6,408 nt of DNA from JASHVB01 sp049522565 (GCA_049522565.1 JBEKNT010000399.1:1-6408), one strand, 5' to 3'. Shown: positions 1-6,369, counted from the first letter of the stretch. The notes: generated by a model from the letters alone, not told the origin. Made by a program: numbers and translations.

Positions 1-4
1 ACGC

Positions 5-43
5 ACCCCACCCCCCAACCCCCTCCCTCAAGGGGAGGGGGAG
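5..43 (+). repeat. 39-bp C/G-rich interspersed element, copy 1
   Basis: This is a copy of the element in its plus orientation, defined as a C-rich half, then CAAGG, then a GGGGAGGGGGAG end. It carries A instead of T at position 10 and the TCAAGG version of the centre. It lies about 175 bp beyond the stop of the SGNH gene, at the left edge of the window. Nothing links it to a gene here. Confidence 0.8.
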
Positions 44-218
44 CCTCCTTATCTCCGGCGACCTCCGCGGTTTCATCCAGGGCGGGTCCGCCGCCGGCCG
101 GTGGTCAACGCGCAATGACGGGGACGGCGTGACGGAGCGCAAACGGCACCGTGGCGCGCCTCAGGGCCGGCGGGCAGCGTGACGGCGCAGTTGCAACAAC
201 CCGGCGCGCCGTTCCCCC

Positions 219-980
219 TCAGGGCGCAGCCACGCCGGCGCCGTTCAGCACGAAGCGGGCCAGCGTCTCGCCCAGGCAGGTATTCAACAGCGCCATCATG
301 CGCACGCGATCGGCCTGCCTGGCGCGCTCCAGGTCGATCCCGCCGTCCTCGGCCCAGCCACGCATCACGTCGAAGCGGCGGAACAGCACCACGTTCGGCA
401 TCGCCGAGACCTGCTGTAGCGCCGCCTCATACGGATCGAGATCGGCATTGGCGCGCAGGAACCGGCTGAATTGCGGATCGATCAGCACCACGTCGGCGCC
501 GGCGTCGCGGGCGCGATCGACGCCCTCCTGCAAGGCCGCCACCATCCCGTCGGGTCGCATGCCGCGCACCGCCTCAACCGTTCCGGTCTGCCAGATCACG
601 AGCTGGTAGTGCTGTCCGACCAGCGCCGCCTCGAGCAGGGGCAGCATGTCCTCCGCGGTCATGCCGCGGCCACCACGGAGGGTCAGGGCGAACGCCACCT
701 TGGGCAGGGCAGCGTGCAACGCCTCGACCATGCGGAAGGGAAACGCGGTGTTGTGATCCGTGCCGAGCTGGTCGCCGACCGTGGTGGCCGAGCCGACGGC
801 GAGTATGTTCACCGGCCCGCCGGCGGCGATCGCCGCGGCTACCTGGGCCAGCGACTCTTCCGGTGTGGTGAACGCCTCCGACGCTGCGCAAGCGGCCGGG
901 GCTTGCTCGTGCTCCGCCCGCGATGATACCGGGCACGTAATCAGAACCAGCAGCCATAAGCAGGAGATCAAGCGGGACAT
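219..980 (-). CDS. Secreted SGNH/GDSL-like protein with degenerate catalytic blocks
   Basis: The 253-residue product has a clear signal peptide: a short basic start, a hydrophobic core at about 5-17 and a likely cleavage after SSRA at 22. It should therefore act in the periplasm. The mature part follows the SGNH-hydrolase layout seen in alphaproteobacterial proteins of this size. Block I is ILAVGSATTVGD at 59-70, with S64 as the candidate nucleophile. Block II is RGGRG at 102-106, block III is VIWQTGTVEA at 128-137, and a VVLIDPQF strand lies at 164-171. Two expected catalytic features are missing. The Asn of the usual WQ-GTND block is replaced (GTVEA), and no DxxH motif follows EDGGIDLER at 211-219; the last His is at 124. 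It may bind rather than hydrolyse, or be an acyl carrier or transfer partner for the adjacent OpgC protein, as SGNH domains are in other polysaccharide acylation systems. The start ATG lies 6 nt after the opgC stop, which implies coexpression. Fold assignment is likely; function is open. Confidence 0.8.
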   Translation of the reverse strand: MSRLISCLWLLVLITCPVSSRAEHEQAPAACAASEAFTTPEESLAQVAAAIAAGGPVNILAVGSATTVGDQLGTDHNTAFPFRMVEALHAALPKVAFALTLRGGRGMTAEDMLPLLEAALVGQHYQLVIWQTGTVEAVRGMRPDGMVAALQEGVDRARDAGADVVLIDPQFSRFLRANADLDPYEAALQQVSAMPNVVLFRRFDVMRGWAEDGGIDLERARQADRVRMMALLNTCLGETLARFVLNGAGVAAP

Positions 981-986
981 CGACTG

Positions 987-2141
987 CTAACCGCTATCAG
1001 TGCGGACCACGGCCGACAAGACGGCCGGTCGGACGGCAGCCGAGCGGCCCTTGGCGCGGTACCAGGCACTCAAGGCGGCGACCGCTACCATTGCCGCCGC
1101 GCCGCACAGATTCACCCCGGCTTGCATGGCCATCCCGTCATCGTATTCCAGCCCCAGGCGGGCGATGAAACCAAAAAAGATGCCGAAACAAAATACCGGC
1201 AGTGAGTTCTGCCCCAGCAGCACGAGCGGCGCGACCAGCCGGGACTCGAGCCACGCGGCACCGCGCGGTACGGTGCGCGCCACCAGCCAGGTCAGCGCCA
1301 GGATCGACAGCAGGCGGAACGGATGCAACCCGGTCTTGTCCTCGGTGATCACGAAGCGGATCACCGGACCGGGCATCGCCGCCAACATCCGGGGGTGCAG
1401 GTCGATGACCCAGATCACCACGACGCCCGCGACCAGGACCGCCACGGACAGCACATCGAACGGCCAGCGCACGCGCGGCCAGCGCGGCGGCGCGTAGGAC
1501 AGGACGGCGCCGATCATGAACAGGAACTGCCAGGCGAACGGGTTGAAATACCAGACCTCGCCGGCGATCCAGGTCTGGAAGTTCAGGCCGGTCGCCCGGG
1601 TGGCGGCGTACAGCGCGAAGGAGGCGCCCAGCAACAGCACCGGCCGGCGCAACAGCGGCAACGCCACGGCGAAGATCAGCAGCAGCATGACGTAGAGCGG
1701 CAGGATGTTCAGCAGGCTGGGTTGGAACCGCAGCAACAGCGCCTGCAACATCGCGTCGTATGGCGCATTCGCCAGGACGTCCAGCTTGGTCTCGTCGAGG
1801 TAATAGGCGCGATCCAGCGCCTCCGCCGAATAGGCCACCTGCGCGGTGTATATGACGAAGAGGAAAATATGCGCGATGTAGAGCGTCCAGGCCCGCCGCA
1901 TCACGTCGGCGGCGGCGTACAGGTAGCCGTGACGGTTCATCTCCAGGCCATACGCCAGACCGCCGCCATAGCCGGCGAGCAACACGAAGATCTCGGTCGC
2001 GTCGCACATGGCGTAGTTCTGCAAGCTGAAATGCGACAACGCGTCGCCGGGGATGTGGTCGGTGTAGATCCACCACAAGGCGAGGCCCCGGAAGAAGTCG
2101 ACGCGCAGGTCGCGCGTGCCGCTGCGCCGGATCAGGTGCAT
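987..2141 (-). CDS. opgC: OpgC-domain integral membrane acyltransferase
   Basis: This is a multi-pass membrane protein of the OpgC family (Acyltransferase-3 superfamily). The studied member in Rhodobacter sphaeroides adds succinyl groups to osmoregulated periplasmic glucans. From the ATG at 2141 it has 384 residues and about ten hydrophobic segments. The N-terminal signature RDLRVDFFRGLALWWIYTDH covers 10-29, with the D28-H29 pair likely in the active site by analogy with the superfamily. Further family-like stretches are the ATEIFVLLAGY block at 48-58, GLHPFRLLSILAL at 271-283 and LLGQNSLPVFCFGI at 307-320. Start choice: ATG 2141 has GGGGGA 4 nt upstream; ATG 2153 and TTG 2165 are in frame and cannot be excluded. 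The gene follows flhG by about 73 nt and precedes the SGNH gene by 6 nt, so it is probably cotranscribed with both. No glucan synthase genes (opgGH) are in the window, so the true acceptor, glucan or another envelope polysaccharide, is unknown. Confidence 0.87.
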   Translation of the reverse strand: MHLIRRSGTRDLRVDFFRGLALWWIYTDHIPGDALSHFSLQNYAMCDATEIFVLLAGYGGGLAYGLEMNRHGYLYAAADVMRRAWTLYIAHIFLFVIYTAQVAYSAEALDRAYYLDETKLDVLANAPYDAMLQALLLRFQPSLLNILPLYVMLLLIFAVALPLLRRPVLLLGASFALYAATRATGLNFQTWIAGEVWYFNPFAWQFLFMIGAVLSYAPPRWPRVRWPFDVLSVAVLVAGVVVIWVIDLHPRMLAAMPGPVIRFVITEDKTGLHPFRLLSILALTWLVARTVPRGAAWLESRLVAPLVLLGQNSLPVFCFGIFFGFIARLGLEYDDGMAMQAGVNLCGAAAMVAVAALSAWYRAKGRSAAVRPAVLSAVVRTDSG

Positions 2142-2214
2142 GCCGTCCCCCATACCGCCATCCAATGTGGGGTGGCAGGGGGCGGGGGGAAACCGGGGAC
2201 CGCATGACGAACGG

Positions 2215-3081
2215 TTACGTCAGAAATTCGCGGGCGATCTGCTGAACGTCCGTCGCCGCCGCGCAGGCCGGATGCCGGGTCAGCAGCAGGGTCTGCCGGC
2301 GGATCGCGTCCCGCACGCGATCGTCACGGCGGATCACGCCGGCAAGCGGCGGTTCGCGGCCCAGAAACGTGGCGCAGGCGCGCCGCAACGTGGCGTAGGT
2401 CCGCTCCCCGGCGCCGTGGCTGGTGGCCTGGTTCACGATGATGCGCGCATCGCCGTCGGCCCGGTCGGCGGCATGCAGCTTCAGCACCGCGTACGCGTCG
2501 GTCAGGCTGGTCGGCTCCTCCGTCGCCAGCACCAGCAGCGTGTCGGCAAACGCCGCCATGTGGCGCACCGCATGTTCCAGCCCGGCGCCGAGATCGAGCA
2601 ACACGAGGTCGAAGCCTGCCGTTGTCTGGCGCAGCTCCCCGAGCGTGCGTTCCAATACCGCCGCTGGGAGGCCGGAGAACATGCCGGACCCGGAGCGGCC
2701 GGCAAGGATGTGGAAGCCACCGTCGCGATGGCGGAGCGCGGCCTGCGCGATCGAGGCGCGGCCGGCGACGACGTCGGCCAGATCCACGGTCGGGGTCAGG
2801 CCGAGCTGGATGTCCACATTGGCCAGGCCGAGATCGGCGTCGAACAGCAGGATCTTGCGACCCTGCTGCGCCAGTGCGTGCGCCAGGGTGATGGCGAACC
2901 AGGTCTTGCCCACGCCACCCTTGCCCGATGCGATCGCGACCAGGCGGGCGGCCGAAGCGGCGGGAGCCTGGTCGGGAGCGCTTGCCGGGGCCCCGGCAGG
3001 GGCGTGGGTCGATGCCGCGGCAGGAGCGTCGGTCGATGTCCGGGCAGGAGCGTGCCTTGTGGGCGTCAGGTTGCGAAGCAT
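2215..3081 (-). CDS. flhG: FlhG/FleN-type MinD-ParA family ATPase, flagellar number regulator
   Basis: This is a MinD/ParA-family ATPase directly after flhF, the usual place for FlhG (FleN/YlxH), which limits flagellar number and controls FlhF. From the ATG at 3081 the protein has 288 residues: a low-complexity Ala/Pro region at 11-45, deviant Walker A SGKGGVGKTW at 52-61, Walker A' FDADLGLANVD at 80-90, Walker B LVLLDLGAGL at 159-168, the ATEEPTSLTDAYAVLK switch at 186-201, and IIVNQA at 214-219. The C-terminus RRDDRVRDAIRRQ resembles the family's last block. The start is ambiguous. The ATG at 3081 has a GGAGG core 6 nt upstream and gives a normal length. An in-frame ATG at 3255 overlaps the flhF TGA as ATGA and would add 58 residues, most of them translated from the two facing repeat elements. 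The coupled 3255 start may be ancestral and 3081 repeat-provided; both may be used. The canonical FlhG activator motif DQAxxLR is not seen at the N-terminus. Family is sure, role very likely. Confidence 0.9.
   Translation of the reverse strand: MLRNLTPTRHAPARTSTDAPAAASTHAPAGAPASAPDQAPAASAARLVAIASGKGGVGKTWFAITLAHALAQQGRKILLFDADLGLANVDIQLGLTPTVDLADVVAGRASIAQAALRHRDGGFHILAGRSGSGMFSGLPAAVLERTLGELRQTTAGFDLVLLDLGAGLEHAVRHMAAFADTLLVLATEEPTSLTDAYAVLKLHAADRADGDARIIVNQATSHGAGERTYATLRRACATFLGREPPLAGVIRRDDRVRDAIRRQTLLLTRHPACAAATDVQQIAREFLT
2956..3051 (-). repeat. Four imperfect 24-bp tandem units in the flhG N-terminal linker
   Basis: Units 3028-3051, 3004-3027, 2980-3003 and 2956-2979 encode APARTSTD, APAAASTH, APAGAPAS and APDQAPAA. 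The first two units agree at 20 of 24 bases; the others are more diverged. The result is a flexible Ala/Pro linker before the ATPase domain. Its copy number may vary between strains without breaking the frame. Confidence 0.65.
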
Positions 3082-3082
3082 T

Positions 3083-3139
3083 CTCCCCCTCCCCTTGAGG
3101 GCTTGGGGCGCGAAGCGGACCAAGGTTGGGGGAAGGGGT
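3083..3139 (-). repeat. Long (57-bp) variant of the C/G-rich element, within the flhG 5' frame
   Basis: This is a minus-orientation copy with the same two ends as the 39-bp form plus about 18 extra bases in the middle, including GGCGCGAAGCGG. Its outer end together with 3081-3082 (17 bp, 3081-3097) is a perfect inverted match to 3193-3209 of the facing copy. The purine-rich end places GGAGG 6 nt before the ATG at 3081. In the flhG frame it reads APLPPTLVRFAPQALKGRGR with no stop. Confidence 0.82.
3088..3092 (-). promoter_or_regulatory. Repeat-derived Shine-Dalgarno for the flhG start at 3081
   Basis: On the coding strand the purine-rich end of the repeat reads AAGGGGAGGGGGAGAATG. The GGAGG core is 6 nt from the ATG, an ideal spacing, and is the best ribosome-binding site visible in the window. 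It decides in favour of a start at 3081, yet it could be sequestered if this copy pairs with the facing copy at 3193-3209. Confidence 0.5.
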
Positions 3140-3168
3140 GCGTACAGCCCCTGCCTGTTGATGTGAGC

Positions 3169-3207
3169 ACCCCTCCCCCCATCCCGCTCCCACAAGGGGA
3201 GGGGGAG
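3169..3207 (+). repeat. 39-bp C/G-rich element, within the flhG 5' frame
   Basis: This is a plus-orientation copy facing the 57-bp variant, with about 29 bp between them. Its C-rich end (3168-3180) pairs with 3128-3140 with one mismatch. The two copies together could form an imperfect hairpin of roughly 130 nt. In the flhG frame it reads LPLPLWERDGGRGA, typical of translated copies of such elements rather than of a conserved protein domain. Confidence 0.82.
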
Positions 3208-3251
3208 AACTTTGCCTGTGTGGCCGGATGCGGGGCTGGATGCGGCGTCGA

Positions 3252-4139
3252 TCATGCGTGTGCCATCCGGGGTTGCAGCAGCCGCTCGGCGAGGAAGGCG
3301 GGGGTCAGCGGGACCAGGCCATCGGCCGCGCCCGCGCCGATGCCGGCCTCGGTGAGCGCCAGCCGGCCGGCGGCGGCGGCGCCCAGGATGCCGCCGAGCC
3401 GCCGGGCCAGGTCCAGGCGGGTCGCTACCAGGTGGCCGGCGCCGACCGCCGCGTAGGCAGCCCCGAGGTCGGCCGCCTCGGCAGAATCCATGCCGCCCGG
3501 CAGCACCACGACGATCCGGGCCGAGGCGGCGCTGGCGAGGGCGGCGAGTTCCTCGACCTGTACCGGGTCGAACGGGTTGCAACCGGCCGCGTCGATGAGT
3601 ACCGGCGCTGCGTCCTGTCGCCGCGCCAGGGCGCGGCCCAGCGTGACGGGGTGGCAGGCGACGACCAGGTCGATGCCCAGCAGGCGGGTGAACGCGGCCA
3701 ATTGCTCCGTCGCGCCGGCCCGTTTGCCGTCGGCGGTGACCACCATCGGCATGCCGCCGGCCAGCACAAGGCGGGTGGCAAGCCGCGCCACGGTCAACGT
3801 CTTACCGGCGCCCGGCGGACCCGACAGCAGCAATGGTGGCGCTTCGACCGCCAGCGGCAAGCTATCGAACGACAGCACCGTGGCCAGCGCGGCGTCCAGC
3901 GGGCCGGCCTGCAAGCCGGCATGCAACCCGGCCGGCACGGCGTGGAACTGCAACGCGGCGAGACGGGCGGGGTCCGGCAACGGTGCCGGCAAGGTGTCGT
4001 TCGGCTCCAGGGCGGCGGTGATCTCGACCCCTCCGGCGACCCGCCTGGTGCCGAGGATCAACGCGTCGGGTCCGAGTTCGGCCCGCACCTGCGCCATCGC
4101 CGCAGCCATCGCCGGTGCGCGGAACACCTTCAGACGCAT
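3252..4139 (-). CDS. flhF: Flagellar GTPase FlhF (SRP-type), short form
   Basis: FlhF is an SRP-family GTPase that recruits early flagellar components to the cell pole and works with FlhG. The 295-residue product opens like family members (MRLKVFRAP, then ELGPDALILGTRRV at 21-34). It then has a short Pro/Ala-rich B region and a P-loop NTPase domain. Visible motifs are Walker A GPPGAGKT at 107-114, a TADGKRAGATEQL block at 135-147 where FlhF normally has DTYRIGAVEQL, DAAGC at 183-187 in place of the SRP DTAGR, TRLD (G4-like) at 240-243, and a closing GLVPLTP segment. It is shorter than most characterised FlhF proteins and its G motifs are drifted, so GTP use is likely but not assured. The ATG at 4139 is chosen because it starts the family N-terminus exactly; the open frame continues upstream only through repeat sequence to a TTG at 4184. 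Only 9 nt separate this ATG from the 49-bp hairpin stem, and no Shine-Dalgarno is seen there. The TGA stop overlaps a possible flhG ATG. Confidence 0.9.
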   Translation of the reverse strand: MRLKVFRAPAMAAAMAQVRAELGPDALILGTRRVAGGVEITAALEPNDTLPAPLPDPARLAALQFHAVPAGLHAGLQAGPLDAALATVLSFDSLPLAVEAPPLLLSGPPGAGKTLTVARLATRLVLAGGMPMVVTADGKRAGATEQLAAFTRLLGIDLVVACHPVTLGRALARRQDAAPVLIDAAGCNPFDPVQVEELAALASAASARIVVVLPGGMDSAEAADLGAAYAAVGAGHLVATRLDLARRLGGILGAAAAGRLALTEAGIGAGAADGLVPLTPAFLAERLLQPRMAHA

Positions 4140-4148
4140 GGGCGTGCC

Positions 4149-4254
4149 GGCGCGGTGACCCCTCCCCCCAACCCCCTCCCACAAGGGGAGGGGGAGTAAG
4201 ACGGAACTCCCCCTCCCCTTGTGGGAGGGGGTTGGGGGGAGGGGTCACCGCGCC
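4149..4254. repeat. Perfect 49-bp inverted repeat made of two facing 39-bp elements (flhA-flhF gap)
   Basis: Arms 4149-4197 and 4206-4254 are exact reverse complements with an 8-nt loop (AAGACGGA on the plus strand). Each arm holds one complete 39-bp element (4158-4196 plus orientation, 4207-4245 minus orientation) and flanking bases (GGCGCGGTG and AGT/ACT side). Identity of the flanks as well as the cores suggests duplication and inversion as a unit or recent conversion. The structure occupies 106 of the 118 nt between flhA and flhF. No T-run follows on the transcribed side, so it does not look like a standard intrinsic terminator, but the RNA would fold into a very stable rod and could be cut or could slow ribosomes and polymerase. 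Confidence 0.95.
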
Positions 4255-4257
4255 CCG

Positions 4258-6345
4258 TCATATCGTCCCCACCGTGCGGATGCGCGCCCGAGGGGCGATT
4301 TCCCCCTGTGCCAGCACCGGGGTGTTCGGACGGATGCGTTCGACGATCGCGCGCACGTGCAGGCGGATACCGCCGCTGGTGAGCAATACCGGTGCTTCGC
4401 CGGTCGCGCCGGCGGTGTCGAACGCGTTGCGCAAAGTCTGCATGAAGGCCTGTAGCTTCGATGGCGCCATCGCGAGCTGGCGCTCCTCGGGCGGACCGGT
4501 CAACGCCTCGGCGAACGCGCCCTCCCACTCGGGCGACAGGGTTATCAGCGGGATGTAGCCGTTCGGGCCGGTGTGGCTGTCGCTGATCTGCCGCGCCAGA
4601 CGCATCCGCACATGCGCGACGATCGCCGGGATGGCCCGCGCCGCCCCTCCGCACGCCTCCTGGATGCCTTCCAGGATGGTCGACAGGTCGCGGATCGACA
4701 CCCGCTCCGACAGCAAGGACTGCAACACGCGCTGCACCGCCCCCACCGTAATCTGCGACGGCACGATATCCGCCACCAGTTTCTGCTGCTCCCGCGGCAG
4801 CTCATCGAGCAATTTCTGGGTCTCGGCGTAGGACAGCAACTCGGCGACGTTCTCACGGACCAACTCGGTCAGATGGGTCGTCAGCACGCTCGGCGGATCG
4901 ACCACCGTGCAGCCGCGGAACAGCGCCTCCTCCTTGGCGGACGGATCGATCCACAACGCCGGCAGGCCGAACGCCGGTTCCTTGGTGCGTTCGCCGGGCA
5001 GATCGGGCACGCCTCCCTTCGGGTCCATTGCGAGCAGCATTGTCGGGCGTAACTCGCCCTTGCCGGCTTCGATCTCCTTGATGCGGACCGAGTAGGTGTC
5101 GGCCGGCAATTGCATGTTGTCCTGAATCCGCACGGGCGGCAGGACGAACCCCATGTCGCCGGCGATCGACCGCCGCAACCCCTTGATTTGCTCGGTCAGC
5201 CGCGCCGTCTCGCCACCCGCCAGGGATAGCAGTCCGTAGCCCAGCTCGATCCGGATCAGGTCGATGCGCAGCGTCTCGCTGATCGGTTGCTCGGTGGGGA
5301 CGACCGGCGCCGGCGCGGGTTCGGGACCGAACACCGTGGGATGCGTGTGCCGCAACCAGGCGCCGCCGCCCGCCAGGCCGGCCAGCGTCAGGAACGGCAG
5401 CATCGGCAGTCCCGGCAGCAACGCCAGCACGGTCGCCGCGCCGGCCGCCATCGCCAGCGGCTTCGGGCTGCCGCCAAGCTGGTGGATCAGCGCCGCATCC
5501 GCGCTGCCCTCCATGCCGCCCTTGGTGACCACGATGCCGGCCGCGGTCGAGACCAACAAGGCGGGAATTTGCGTCACCAGCCCGTCGCCCGCGGTCAGCG
5601 TGGTGAATGCGGCGATGGCGTCGGACAGCGGCATGCCGTGGCGCACCACGCCGATCGTCAGGCCGCCGAGGATGTTGATGACGGTGATGATCAGGCCGGC
5701 AATCGCGTCGCCGCGCACGAACTTGGCGGCGCCGTCCATCGCGCCGTAGAAGCCGCTCTCCTCCTCCAGGTCCTTGCGGCGCCGGCGCGCGGTCTTCTCG
5801 TCGATCATGCCGGCCGACATCTCGGCGTCGATCGCCATCTGCTTGCCCGGCATCGAATCGAGGCTGAACCGCGCCGCCACCTCGGCGATGCGGCCGGAGC
5901 CCTTGGTGATGACCATGAAGTTCACCACCAGCAGGATCGAGAACAGGATCAGCCCGATCACCACGTCGCCGCCCATCAGGAAGCCGCCGAAGGCGGCGAC
6001 GACGTGACCTGCGGCGAGCGGCCCCTCGTTGCCGTGCGACAGGATCAGCCGGGTGGTCGCGACGTTGAGCGACAGGCGCAACAGGGTGGTCAACAGCAGC
6101 AGCGTCGGGAAGGACGAAAAATCCAGTGGGCGCTTGAGGAACAGCGACACCATCAGCACCAGCACGGCGGCGGTGAGCGACACCGACAGGCCGAAATCCA
6201 GCAGCAGCGGCGGCAGCGGCAGCACCAGGACCGAGAGCAGCGCGACGACGCCGAGCGCCAGCCCGATATCGCTGCCGGGCGAGAATTGCCGGAGACGGGC
6301 CGTCAGGGTCGGGAGGAACCCCGCAGCGAGGGCTGCTTCAGCCAT
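4258..6345 (-). CDS. flhA: Flagellar biosynthesis protein FlhA (type III export gate)
   Basis: FlhA is the large inner-membrane component of the flagellar type III export apparatus. Its membrane part takes part in proton-driven export and its cytoplasmic domain docks chaperone-substrate complexes. The 695-residue product is of normal family length. It shows hydrophobic segments at about 27-70, 78-100, 113-145, 215-235, 255-275 and 298-330. The diagnostic FHIPEP-family cytoplasmic loop spans 146-212 (KGSGRIAEVAARFSLDSMPG, then AIDAEMSAG and the GAMDGAAKFVRGD block). A Pro/Ala linker lies at 341-350, followed by the C-terminal domain with the conserved LLSERVSIRDL stretch at 544-554. The ATG at 6345 is the most upstream possible start, because an in-frame TGA lies one codon before it. 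No good ribosome-binding site precedes it; instead a repeat copy ends about 25 nt upstream. The stop codon lies 3 nt from the base of the large inverted repeat in front of flhF. Gene family is near certain; the start is likely. Confidence 0.97.
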   Translation of the reverse strand: MAEAALAAGFLPTLTARLRQFSPGSDIGLALGVVALLSVLVLPLPPLLLDFGLSVSLTAAVLVLMVSLFLKRPLDFSSFPTLLLLTTLLRLSLNVATTRLILSHGNEGPLAAGHVVAAFGGFLMGGDVVIGLILFSILLVVNFMVITKGSGRIAEVAARFSLDSMPGKQMAIDAEMSAGMIDEKTARRRRKDLEEESGFYGAMDGAAKFVRGDAIAGLIITVINILGGLTIGVVRHGMPLSDAIAAFTTLTAGDGLVTQIPALLVSTAAGIVVTKGGMEGSADAALIHQLGGSPKPLAMAAGAATVLALLPGLPMLPFLTLAGLAGGGAWLRHTHPTVFGPEPAPAPVVPTEQPISETLRIDLIRIELGYGLLSLAGGETARLTEQIKGLRRSIAGDMGFVLPPVRIQDNMQLPADTYSVRIKEIEAGKGELRPTMLLAMDPKGGVPDLPGERTKEPAFGLPALWIDPSAKEEALFRGCTVVDPPSVLTTHLTELVRENVAELLSYAETQKLLDELPREQQKLVADIVPSQITVGAVQRVLQSLLSERVSIRDLSTILEGIQEACGGAARAIPAIVAHVRMRLARQISDSHTGPNGYIPLITLSPEWEGAFAEALTGPPEERQLAMAPSKLQAFMQTLRNAFDTAGATGEAPVLLTSGGIRLHVRAIVERIRPNTPVLAQGEIAPRARIRTVGTI

Positions 6346-6369
6346 GGGTCATGTGCCGGAAAAAGCATT

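Noticed and set aside
153..211. Terminator or regulatory site from the two GGCGCGCC palindromes after the SGNH gene
   Set aside because: Both are short self-palindromes expected in GC-rich DNA, about 50 bp apart, with no T-run nearby.
44..218. A small gene in the stretch downstream of the SGNH gene
   Set aside because: I saw no start with a ribosome-binding site and no recognisable protein. The open plus frames there continue into antisense of the SGNH gene.
2959..2973. DQA at FlhG residues 37-39 as the FlhF-activating DQAxxLR motif
   Set aside because: The following residues are PAASAARL, so the xxLR spacing is not met. It lies in a tandem Ala/Pro linker and is probably coincidental.
2324..3193. 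Minus-strand alternative frame of 289 codons overlapping flhG
   Set aside because: It is out of frame with the ATPase motifs, its translation is rich in Arg, Pro and Gly without domain features, and it begins in a repeat copy.
2116..3456. Long plus-strand open frame of 446 codons opposite flhG
   Set aside because: It runs antisense to a gene with full MinD-family motifs, its translation is Arg/Gly/Gln-rich with no domain, and it reads through the repeats. Long antisense frames are expected at this GC content.
4140..4184. Upstream TTG start for FlhF within the repeat
   Set aside because: It would add 15 repeat-encoded residues (WEGVGGRGHRAGTP-like) before the exact family N-terminus MRLKVF, and no ribosome-binding site precedes it.
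3228..4199. Plus-strand open frame of 323 codons opposite flhF ending in a PPPNPLPQGEGE tail
   Set aside because: It is the antisense shadow of flhF, and its last residues are only translated repeat element.
4149..4254. Intrinsic terminator between flhA and flhF
   Set aside because: The hairpin is far longer than usual terminators and no T-run follows on the coding strand. Its arms are copies of an interspersed element. An effect on RNA is possible, but terminator is not the best name.
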